A stretch of 64,000 nucleotides of DNA from Leptospira abararensis (GTDB lineage Bacteria; Spirochaetota; Leptospiria; Leptospirales; Leptospiraceae). The translations under genes were made by a program, and so were the position numbers. Below, in pieces: positions 58,419 to 64,000 of the stretch; position 1 is the first letter of the stretch, and each line of letters begins with the position of its first letter. The stretch lies in NCBI RefSeq assembly GCF_016918735.1, contig NZ_JAFFPR010000009.1, positions 159,465 through 223,464 on the forward strand. The letters run 5' to 3'. The notes under the pieces were generated by a model. The model did no database searches. It had not been told where the DNA came from and saw only the letters and a program-made list of their open reading frames with translations.

Positions 58419-59012
58419 ATGAGAACGATGGAATTATTTGAATTTGCTATGTCGGGAAATTGTTACAAAGTTAGGCTGATGTTATCTCTTTTGAATCTCA
58501 AGTATGAAAGTTATCTTGTCAATGGATCTGAACTTGAACAAAAGTCGGAAGCTTTTTTAGCAAAAAATCCCTTTGGACAAGTGCCTGTTCTTAAGGATGG
58601 AAATGTAATCCTTAGAGATAGCCAAGGAATTTTGGTATACCTAGCTCGTGCTTATGGTGAAGCGCATTGGTTTCCCAATGATCCGCCCAAAGCTGCTGAA
58701 GTCGTTGCATGGCTTTCTACAGCGGCAAATGAAGTTTCGCGAGGTCCAGGTGCATTACGAGCGCATTATTTATTTGGGCGCTCCACCAATTTAGAGGAAA
58801 CAAAATCGGTCACAGAAAACCTTCTATCTATATTAGACAATAGACTTACGAGTTATGATTGGTTGGTTACGGACTCAGTCACCATCGCCGATATAGCTGT
58901 ATATCCGTATATTGCACTGAGTAACCAAGGAAAAGTAGATTTATATCAATATTCCAATATTCGGAAATGGCTAAATAGTATTGAACGTTTACCTCGTTAT
59001 CTTCCTATGTAA
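58419..59012 (+). CDS. Glutathione S-transferase family protein
   Basis: A 197-residue two-domain GST. The thioredoxin-like domain has FEFAMSGNCYKVRLMLSL, KNPFGQVPVLKDG and the glutathione-contacting RDSQGILVYLAR. The C-terminal helical domain has VTIADIAVYPYIAL. The Ser/Cys of the active site is at AMSGNC. Substrate unknown. Start 58419 or 58428. It lies 124 bp after marR on the same strand. Confidence 0.9.
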   Translation: MRTMELFEFAMSGNCYKVRLMLSLLNLKYESYLVNGSELEQKSEAFLAKNPFGQVPVLKDGNVILRDSQGILVYLARAYGEAHWFPNDPPKAAEVVAWLSTAANEVSRGPGALRAHYLFGRSTNLEETKSVTENLLSILDNRLTSYDWLVTDSVTIADIAVYPYIALSNQGKVDLYQYSNIRKWLNSIERLPRYLPM

Positions 59013-59147
59013 GGTGTAAAATTCAGACCATTTCATAGAATATACCCATTTAGGTTTCTTTTATAATGGTTCTTTTGGTCAAATTACTTTTTACTGTTAT
59101 TTTTTCGTAGTGGAGAATCGGGCCATTTTGACATAAGTAGAGAAAGG

Positions 59148-59801
59148 TTAGTCAAACAATGTTTGTTCATAATCAAGGTCTTCGGTACTAATTTCGTTCG
59201 GTTGAAATTGGGTAATTAGTTTTTTTACTTGAGACTCTGAGTTTAATTTTGGATCAAGCCAAGCATTCAGGTTTCCTTTTCGGATCACAATTGGTTGCCT
59301 ATTTTTATTATTTCCAGAGTTATGAATTTCTGCAGTTTTTTTATTGGCAGCCTGTGTTATTATGGTTACCCATGTAGAGCCATTTGGGTAAGCACCCCAA
59401 ATACCACCAAAAAAAGAATTCTTATCTATAAACTCAATTTTGAATTTATGTTTTTCGCCGCTACGTTGCATCTGCCATTCAAAGTAAGATATTACTGGTA
59501 TTAGACAGCGGTTGGTTGAGTAATTTTTCCAAAAGCTAGAGGAAAAAATATGTTCTGATTGAGTCGTTGTAATCGGTCGATTTGCAAACGCTTGTTTTGT
59601 TCCCCATGTCCCAGAAGAAAGAAAAATTTTGCCTTCAACCTCTCTTAGATACCAACAGTGATCGTTGGGTTTTACCGCTAAGCCGTCTTTTTTATGTTTA
59701 TGATAATCTTCTTCGTATAGATTCGTTTCAAATGACAATTTTTGCCATTGGGTCTTGTATTCTTCTGGGGCTACCAATCTATTTGTAAATAAATTAGACA
59801 T
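59148..59801 (-). CDS. SRAP (HMCES/YedK-like) protein with Ser at position 2
   Basis: A 217-residue SOS-response-associated peptidase fold protein. Conserved features are RCLIPVISYFEW (catalytic Glu), ITQAANKKTAEIHN (His) and FANRPIT (Asn). The nucleophile, normally Cys2 exposed after Met removal (MCGR or MCNL), is Ser2 here: the protein begins MSNLFTNRL and the codon is TCT. Family members form a covalent thiazolidine with abasic sites through Cys2, so this protein may be unable to crosslink, or may use Ser. No upstream in-frame start with Cys was seen. Gene otherwise intact. Confidence 0.85.
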   Translation of the reverse strand: MSNLFTNRLVAPEEYKTQWQKLSFETNLYEEDYHKHKKDGLAVKPNDHCWYLREVEGKIFLSSGTWGTKQAFANRPITTTQSEHIFSSSFWKNYSTNRCLIPVISYFEWQMQRSGEKHKFKIEFIDKNSFFGGIWGAYPNGSTWVTIITQAANKKTAEIHNSGNNKNRQPIVIRKGNLNAWLDPKLNSESQVKKLITQFQPNEISTEDLDYEQTLFD

Positions 59802-60094
59802 ATTAGGATTTCAGTAAATAAGTGATACTTTTTCAAATACTTTTTACTATCTATAAGGAATCCTGATATCTCTTTTTTTAAATTCGCAACCAATAAGTTG
59901 AGAATGAGATTTGCACGATTGCGTAGACGATTTCAGTATTTGTATTGCTTTTACTTTTTTATTTTCCGGATTCAAAATCTCTAGGATCCTATGCATCAAT
60001 TGTAAATTAAGATTCGGAAGAAAGCAAATTTACCATTATTGACTCTATTATACCTTGATTATTCGATAAAAAGCTTTTTTCTTTTGAGATCAAC

Positions 60095-60658
60095 TTATAC
60101 CCGAAGAGAACCACGAAATCCGCGAGCAGCGTAATATGATTCTGCACCATTATGATATATGAATACATTGCCATAGCGGAAGTCAGCGAATAGAGCACCA
60201 TCTAAATTTCTAATACTTGCGGGTGTTAGAATCCAACTTGATGTTTTTGTATCGAAGTTTCCTAGTTTCTGTAAGTCCCTATACTGCTCCTCAGTTAAGA
60301 GCTCTATTCCCATTGCCAAAGCCATATCTAAAGCACTATCTTTAGGTTTATTTTCTTTTCTTGAGTCGAGGGCTTTACGGTCATAACAAACACTTCGTCT
60401 ACCTTGGGGACTCTCTGGTGAGCAATCAAAAAAGATGTAATCACCCGTTTTTTTGTCATAGCTAATAACATCAGGTTCGCCACCAGTTCGTTCCATTTCA
60501 TTTAGTGACCAAAGTTTTTTGGGATTTACTTCCAATTTCTTCTCGATGTTTCCCCATTCTAAATCTTTATGACGGTTCTTATTTTTTTCAAACCTTGTTT
60601 TTAAAACCAATAGTAGGTCTTTTGTTTGTTGCATCAAAATTTTCTGTTTGCTGCTCAT
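60095..60658 (-). CDS. DUF4256 protein
   Basis: A 187-residue soluble protein matching DUF4256: TGGEPDVISYDKKTGDYIFF, CSPESPQGRRSVCYD, MGIELLTEEQYRDLQ and FADFRYGNVFIYHNGAESYY. The function of this family is unknown. ATG 60658 is preferred; a GTG at 60700 would add 14 residues. No neighbours in the same direction within 290 bp. Confidence 0.82.
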   Translation of the reverse strand: MSSKQKILMQQTKDLLLVLKTRFEKNKNRHKDLEWGNIEKKLEVNPKKLWSLNEMERTGGEPDVISYDKKTGDYIFFDCSPESPQGRRSVCYDRKALDSRKENKPKDSALDMALAMGIELLTEEQYRDLQKLGNFDTKTSSWILTPASIRNLDGALFADFRYGNVFIYHNGAESYYAARGFRGSLRV

Positions 60659-61075
60659 ATTTTTGTATTCTCTCTTCTCACAAGAAAGTTTTTTAGACAC
60701 TTCGTCTTATCTATTATTCTGAGCATAAATCATTAAGCTCAAGCAAAATACTGGAATAAAAGCTATGTTTGGTGGAAAATCTAATCAACTTAGGCTGACT
60801 GGAGAATCTATTGATTGCGAAAAAAGATTTAGTTTATTTACTTTTTACTCTAAGAATGTTTAAAATTTAATTTTCTTAAGTTTGAATTTACAGCAATTTT
60901 TATGAAATTGGAATTATAAGTTGCGAGCCTAATTTCTTGAAATAACTAAATGAGCAATTAAGATATCTATCGAAGCCTCTGCCTTCTTAAGAAGGCGCTC
61001 AATAGTGGATATGTTGGAGGTTTCTAATCAGGAAATTTGCAAAGTTCAAGAATTTTTTTTTACACCTCAGATTTT
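60659..61075. other. 417-bp gene-free region with one palindrome
   Basis: No convincing ORF. AT-rich, with a perfect 16-bp palindrome GCCTTCTTAAGAAGGC at 60981-60996 and no other structure that I can see. It adjoins the truncated IS481-type transposase, and the missing 3' part of that element would have lain here. Confidence 0.6.
60981..60996. repeat. 16-bp perfect palindrome
   Basis: GCCTTCTTAAGAAGGC, its own reverse complement, in otherwise featureless AT-rich sequence next to an IS remnant. Confidence 0.6.
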
Positions 61076-61333
61076 CTAGTTAGTTTTGATCTTAAGGATT
61101 TCAAGAATAGTTTCTTCCACAATTTTAGCTGGCGAATTTTGGGGAGTTTTCTTTTTATCCTTAAATCCCTCTTTTCCCTCTAAAGTGAACCGTTCTTTCC
61201 ATTTGTATCCACACTTGGTAGCGATTCCATACTGAGCACAGAGCTGAGTAAAATTGACATCCTTCTGGAGGCTCTCCAGAACGAATTGATATCTTAAATC
61301 CACGACATTATTCTCCTTCCAAGGCCATCCCAA
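61076..61333 (-). pseudogene. IS481-type transposase, N-terminal fragment
   Basis: An 85-residue open frame resembling the helix-turn-helix start of IS481-family transposases (NNVVDLRYQFVLESLQKDV, LCAQYGIATKCGYKWKERF). The DDE catalytic domain that should follow is missing: the frame stops in unrelated sequence at 61076. An inactive remnant. Confidence 0.75.
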
Positions 61334-61377
61334 AAGCCCTCCCGTAAAGGTGATCTTATGGGATTAGAAACCTGAAA

Positions 61378-61416
61378 GTGTTATCTATGTCTTGCTACAA
61401 AAGTGTTACCCATGTC
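61378..61416. mobile_element. IS481-like terminal repeats
   Basis: Two tandem 14-bp copies, GTGTTATCTATGTC and GTGTTACCCATGTC, 45 bp upstream of the transposase fragment. Repeated GTGTTAxCxATGTC at the end of IS481-type elements is from memory of such ends, not from a search; it would mark the surviving left end. Confidence 0.55.
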
Positions 61417-61439
61417 CTGAGGCATACATTTAAGGCTTG

Positions 61440-61488
61440 CGCATAACGAACGAGGCCTTGTGCCGAAGCGATAAGGCGCTGTTATGCG
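61440..61488 (-). repeat. attC-like element A, at the 3' end of hicB
   Basis: 49 bp with complementary ends CGCATAAC and GTTATGCG and an inner pair GCCTT/AAGGC around GTGCCGAAGCG. It lies 9 bp from the hicB stop codon. 17 of the first 20 bases and most of the rest match element C. As an attC site of the minus-strand cassette the R'' box is next to the gene and GTTATGC is the distal core, slightly off the GTTRRRY consensus. Confidence 0.65.
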
Positions 61489-61497
61489 ACGGTCGTG

Positions 61498-61923
61498 TTA
61501 TACACTAATAAGATTTTCGTGAAAAACTTCTTCTAATCTTATAATAGTTTTGAGAGTAGGGTTAGATTTATGCGGATCTTCAAATTTTTGATAAGTTTGA
61601 TAAGCAATATTAAGTTTTTGAGCAATTTGTTTTTGACTTAAACCCTGTTTTTCTCTACTTTTCTTAAGCCAGATAGCAAAGGATACATTTTTATCCGGAG
61701 TAATGAATTTGATGTCCTTTCCTTTCAACTTAGAAGGTTCAGGAATGTTTAATTTTCTAGAATCTATAGATTCTAAATAACCAGTTAGAGCTTCTTGAGC
61801 ATTTAAGATTGCTTCGTTTTCATTGTCTCCAAAAGTGAAACATCCTGGTAAATCAGGAAATTCAACATTAAAGACTTTTTCTTTTGAACTGTATTTAATA
61901 ATAGCTGGATATGAGATTTTCAT
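61498..61923 (-). CDS. hicB: HicB antitoxin with C-terminal XRE helix-turn-helix
   Basis: A 141-residue antitoxin. Residues about 1-65 are the HicB RNase-H-like fold (YPAIIKYSSKEKVFNVEF then DLPGCFTFGDNENEAILNAQ), and about 80-138 an XRE helix-turn-helix (KSREKQGLSQKQIAQKLNIA). It neutralises HicA and probably represses the operon. Its ATG overlaps the hicA stop as ATGA. Ends close to attC-like element A. Confidence 0.93.
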   Translation of the reverse strand: MKISYPAIIKYSSKEKVFNVEFPDLPGCFTFGDNENEAILNAQEALTGYLESIDSRKLNIPEPSKLKGKDIKFITPDKNVSFAIWLKKSREKQGLSQKQIAQKLNIAYQTYQKFEDPHKSNPTLKTIIRLEEVFHENLISV

Positions 61924-62099
61924 TCGAGTCCTGCCTGTTTAAGTATTGCATTCATAGTTCCAGTAGGAATATCCCGATTACTGTGAACAGGAACCGAGAG
62001 AGTTTTATCTTTTTTCTTTAGAATATGGTGTGATCCACTGATTCTGTCTAATTCCCAACCGTCATTTTTCAGAATTTTTACTAATTCTTTTCCCGTCAC
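61920..62099 (-). CDS. hicA: HicA toxin, GTG start, leaderless
   Basis: A 59-residue HicA mRNA interferase found by reading the minus strand upstream of hicB. It reads MTGKELVKILKNDGWELDRI then SGSHHILKKKDKTLSVPVHS, with the catalytic His in GSHH and the typical IPTGTMNAILKQAGL end. The start is GTG at 62099-62097. No Shine-Dalgarno precedes it; a promoter is placed so that transcription begins about at the GTG. Overlaps hicB by 4 bp. Confidence 0.92.
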   Translation of the reverse strand: MTGKELVKILKNDGWELDRISGSHHILKKKDKTLSVPVHSNRDIPTGTMNAILKQAGLE

Positions 62100-62104
62100 A
62101 AGTA

Positions 62105-62134
62105 ATAATACAGCATTTGGGCTGTATTTGTCAA
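62105..62134 (-). promoter_or_regulatory. hicAB promoter with palindromic operator between -35 and -10
   Basis: On the minus strand TTGACA (62134-62129), an 18-bp spacer and TATTAT (62110-62105). The spacer holds AATACAGC-CCAAAT-GCTGTATT, 8-bp perfect arms (62107-62128). The likely binding site for HicB's helix-turn-helix. The -10 ends 6 bases before the GTG. Confidence 0.8.
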
Positions 62135-62183
62135 TCGGTTATTTCTTCTATTTTTTAGCCAAGTTAATATTTTCACGACTGTT

Positions 62184-62349
62184 CGCATAACGAACTAGAC
62201 TAACCGACGTAGGCTGGCCCTGAGTCCCGGAAACGGGACGTTAGGGACTGGAACGACACTTGCGTAAGCAAGGGGAGTGTCAGAAGCCTATGTGGCGCAG
62301 CCCAAGCGAGGGCTCGTCCCGAAGCGAAGCGGTTAGTTGCTGTTATACG
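62184..62349 (-). repeat. attC-like element B, 166 bp, at the 3' end of higA
   Basis: Ends CGCATAAC and GTTATACG, next inner pair CTAACCG/CGGTTAG, and further arms ACGTAGGCT/AGCCTATGT. Inside are small perfect hairpins GTCCCG-GAAA-CGGGAC, CTTGC-GTAA-GCAAG and AGCCC-AAGCGA-GGGCT. The right end (CCGAAGCGAAGCG... CTGTTA) matches element C. Two nested boxes with a long folded centre resemble R''/L'' and L'/R' of a long attC. The higA stop is 9 bp away. Confidence 0.6.
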
Positions 62350-62358
62350 ACGTGTGGC

Positions 62359-62676
62359 TTATACACTAGCCAAAGTTTTCTTTCCTTTCTTGATAATAAT
62401 TTCTCCACCTAAAGTGTGAATTAGCTTAGAAAGAACAAGTAGGGTAGGGTTGTCTTGTTTACCACTTCTAATTTCTTGAATAACAGTGCTGGAAACATTA
62501 GCTTTTTTAGAAAGTTCCCTTACTGAGACTTTTTGAGATTCCATTAATTCAATTAGTGTTTCAGAAAGATTGAGAGCATCATATTCCTTATCAAATTTGG
62601 CTTTGAAGGATTTATCTTTCATTAAACGATCAAATGTAGATTTAGTAGTAGATGCCTTTTTTATTTCTTGTTTCAT
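62359..62676 (-). CDS. higA: HigA-like XRE antitoxin
   Basis: A 105-residue protein with an N-terminal helical region and an XRE helix-turn-helix (ELSKKANVSSTVIQEIRSGK, then NPTLLVLSKLIHTLGGEI), typical of HigA antitoxins. Start 62676 has GAAGGGAAG upstream; longer frames run inside higB. It overlaps higB by 35 bp. It probably binds the palindrome upstream of higB. Confidence 0.85.
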   Translation of the reverse strand: MKQEIKKASTTKSTFDRLMKDKSFKAKFDKEYDALNLSETLIELMESQKVSVRELSKKANVSSTVIQEIRSGKQDNPTLLVLSKLIHTLGGEIIIKKGKKTLASV

Positions 62677-63019
62677 AATCTTCCCTTCTTTTGATAGCTC
62701 TAATCTTTTCATTTTTTGGCAGTTTATCCGTTTTTTTGACAAAAGCGTTTGTTATTATAATTTTTTTCCCTTTAACAAAAAAGCATAGGAACCTGTGTGG
62801 AATAGGTTTGAAAGCGAATAGAGAATCTCCTTCAAAATTGAATTTGGTTTTGTCTTTGATTTCTCCAAAATCAGCAAATCTTTTGAACAAAACTAAAGTT
62901 TTAATTTTTAAATCATCAGGCAGTTTATTGAAATATTCTAGAATATCTGATTTTTCTTTTTCATCAAAATACCATTCAATAGTGAATTTTTCGCCCTTAT
63001 AAGCTGTAAATTCGTTCAC
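62642..63019 (-). CDS. higB: HigB/RelE-like toxin (phage Gp49-like)
   Basis: A 125-residue RNase toxin. The region KSDILEYFNKLPDDLKIKTL then FRFADFGEI-like turns, GDSLFAFKPIPHRFLCFFVK and IIITNAFVKKTDKLPKNEKI match the Gp49-like HigB family that degrades mRNA on ribosomes. The likely start is GTG at 63019; no Shine-Dalgarno is present. It precedes and overlaps higA. Confidence 0.85.
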   Translation of the reverse strand: MNEFTAYKGEKFTIEWYFDEKEKSDILEYFNKLPDDLKIKTLVLFKRFADFGEIKDKTKFNFEGDSLFAFKPIPHRFLCFFVKGKKIIITNAFVKKTDKLPKNEKIRAIKRREDYETRNKKGIYY

Positions 63020-63028
63020 TTTTTAGGT

Positions 63029-63046
63029 GTAACGGAATAACGTTAC
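63029..63046 (-). promoter_or_regulatory. Palindrome in the higBA control region
   Basis: GTAACG-GAATAA-CGTTAC, 6-bp perfect arms. On the minus strand TTGATA lies just upstream of it and a poor -10 (TACACC) 17 bases later, six bases before the GTG. A probable HigA operator; the promoter itself is weak. Confidence 0.55.
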
Positions 63047-63112
63047 AATATCAATACTTTTTTTATTTTCTTTAACCCTAATTATTATTTTTCAATTACT
63101 TTTGCCATGTGT

Positions 63113-63166
63113 CGCAGACCGAGCGAGGCCTTGTGCCGAAGCGAAGCGTTAAGGCGCTGTTAGGCG
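63113..63166 (-). repeat. attC-like element C, overlapping the hepT stop
   Basis: 54 bp that align with element A over CGAGGCCTTGTGCCGAAGCG and AAGGCGCTGTTA. The right box read on the minus strand is CGCCTAAC, an exact fit to RYYYAAC, whose TAA is the hepT stop codon. Its distal core CGCAGACC is degenerate. Confidence 0.62.
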
Positions 63167-63525
63167 AAGTGATGTTTTAGTATTATTTCTACAGAAATTT
63201 TTAATTCCGGTATTTTGTTTTTACAGATATTAAAAATTATTTCGTGGTCAAGACCTTCATAATGATGAGAAATGACGTCTCTCATTTTAATAATTTTTTC
63301 CCAGTCTGTATCGGGATATTTACTTAGAAATTTACTGTCTAATTTTGCAACTGATTTAAGATTATCTCCTATTGCTTGTAATCTCATAGCAATTGAGTCT
63401 AGAATAGTAATACCATCTTGAGAATTAATTAAATCATCAGGAAATTTAATTTTTGAGAATCTCGTTTCGATGATAACAATCGATTCTAAAATAAATTCAA
63501 ACCTTTCGCAGATTTCTTCAGACAT
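63160..63525 (-). CDS. hepT: HepT (HEPN/DUF86) toxin
   Basis: A 121-residue helical HEPN protein. The RNase motif R-x4-H-x-Y is present as RDVISHHYEG; IAMRLQAIGDNLKSVAKL and a pattern of five helices fit the DUF86 family. It overlaps mntA by 8 bp, so the two form an MntA-HepT module in which the antitoxin AMPylates the toxin. The last four residues and stop codon lie in attC-like element C. Confidence 0.93.
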   Translation of the reverse strand: MSEEICERFEFILESIVIIETRFSKIKFPDDLINSQDGITILDSIAMRLQAIGDNLKSVAKLDSKFLSKYPDTDWEKIIKMRDVISHHYEGLDHEIIFNICKNKIPELKISVEIILKHHFA

Positions 63526-63817
63526 TTATAATATCTTGCTGAATTCTATTTAAAAAAGAAGGTTTAATATGATTCCTTTTTCTAACAAGGTCTACATTTC
63601 TTTCGAAAAGTTTTTCCAAATATATTTTTAAACCAACAAATGAATCAAAATCAGGACTTTGCATTTCAACAAGTAAGTCCACATCACTATCAGAATTAAC
63701 TTTATCTTTTGCAAAGGATCCAAAGATTCCGATTTTCAGAACTCCAAAATTATTATTTAGAATTGGTTTGATTTTGGTTAATTGTTCAATCAATTCCTTT
63801 TTGGATTCTACCCTCAT
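63518..63817 (-). CDS. mntA: MntA nucleotidyltransferase antitoxin
   Basis: A 99-residue minimal nucleotidyltransferase. The catalytic motif GSx10DxD appears as IFGSFAKDKVNSDSDVDLLV. It AMPylates the HepT Tyr in known systems. The start at 63817 has no Shine-Dalgarno; a promoter lies immediately upstream. First gene of the pair. Confidence 0.94.
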   Translation of the reverse strand: MRVESKKELIEQLTKIKPILNNNFGVLKIGIFGSFAKDKVNSDSDVDLLVEMQSPDFDSFVGLKIYLEKLFERNVDLVRKRNHIKPSFLNRIQQDIINV

Positions 63818-63823
63818 ATGCTA

Positions 63824-63851
63824 ATTATCCAAAATCTAAAGAAAAAGTCAA
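63824..63851 (-). promoter_or_regulatory. mntA-hepT promoter
   Basis: TTGACT (63851-63846), 16-bp spacer, GATAAT (63829-63824), then six bases to the mntA ATG. Transcript start is expected at about the ATG, giving a leaderless message. Confidence 0.7.
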
Positions 63852-63939
63852 TAATTGAGATATAGAATTTCTTTGTGAATTTCCTTTCTTTTATCAATTT
63901 CCTCGAATTTTTGAGAATTAAAGGGGTAGGTTCAAGAAT

Positions 63940-64000
63940 CTAGCGCACAAGCGCCCGTATTTCATTTTCAGGTGTATTCCAATTCAAAGTTTTTCTAGGT
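63940..64000 (-). mobile_element. IS30-type transposase, C-terminal end (runs out of the window)
   Basis: The last 19 codons of a minus-strand frame: PRKTLNWNTPENEIRALVR followed by TAG. R-P-R-K-x-L-x-x-x-T-P is the conserved C-terminal stretch of IS30-family transposases. The rest lies beyond base 64000, so intactness is unknown. Confidence 0.65.

Noticed and set aside
61334..64000. Integrase gene or attI site near the cassette array
   Set aside because: No tyrosine-recombinase motif was found on either strand; any integrase lies outside the window.

Overview
The window reads as spirochaete chromosome, most probably a free-living (saprophytic) Leptospira. This is inferred from protein style and content (many receiver, CBS, PilZ, STAS and MCP signalling proteins, an LRR lipoprotein, tRNA-Ile/Ala genes away from any rRNA) and low-to-moderate GC. 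No marker gene was searched. Genes are dense on both strands, with many 4-bp ATGA overlaps.

Bases 1-31,650 are mostly core genome. A plus-strand run holds a kinase-like protein, a GT-C membrane glycosyltransferase and PgeF. A minus-strand operon follows: phosphohexomutase, ArgD, LeuB and a receiver protein whose phospho-acceptor Asp is Glu. Next come a PLP aminotransferase, a YprB-type exonuclease, a CBS protein, tRNA-Ala and tRNA-Ile, HemW, a tRNA with anticodon CAT, a bifunctional nuclease, a phasin-like protein, an MFS carrier, a double-ACT protein, an outer-membrane protein and a PilZ protein. Then a TPP riboswitch with thiC, an LCAD-type acyl-CoA dehydrogenase, a metallo-beta-lactamase/cyclic-nucleotide sensor fusion, thioredoxin, panD coupled to a Panacea-domain gene, lipB, and a membrane sensor/STAS/murJ cluster.

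Bases 31,650-53,450 carry ileS, an LRR lipoprotein, a large unknown membrane protein, a six-TM chemoreceptor, an SCO-like protein, speD, a GH13 glucosidase, a STAS protein and a three-gene glycosylation cluster with repeated TGACTGGTCA palindromes. They also carry a DinB-like protein, a Zn-ribbon/SDR fusion lacking the catalytic Tyr, a three-gene unit of an inverted soluble chemoreceptor plus two coiled-coil proteins sharing a motif, an ABC exporter, rsuA and a thioesterase.

Bases 53,450-60,700 are accessory: a decayed AraC regulator, MepB, an SMR exporter, a self-regulated arsR-AHSA1 pair, an ABM-domain membrane protein, a DoxX/MarR divergent pair with twin operators, a GST, an HMCES/SRAP-like protein with Cys2 replaced by Ser, and a DUF4256 protein.

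Bases 60,700-64,000 are the most unusual part. Three different toxin-antitoxin modules (HicAB, HigBA, MntA-HepT), all on the minus strand, each end at a related attC-like element, as expected for an integron cassette array without integrase (CALIN type). IS481 and IS30 remnants flank it. The first gene of each module lacks a Shine-Dalgarno sequence and has promoter elements placed so that transcription would begin at about the start codon.
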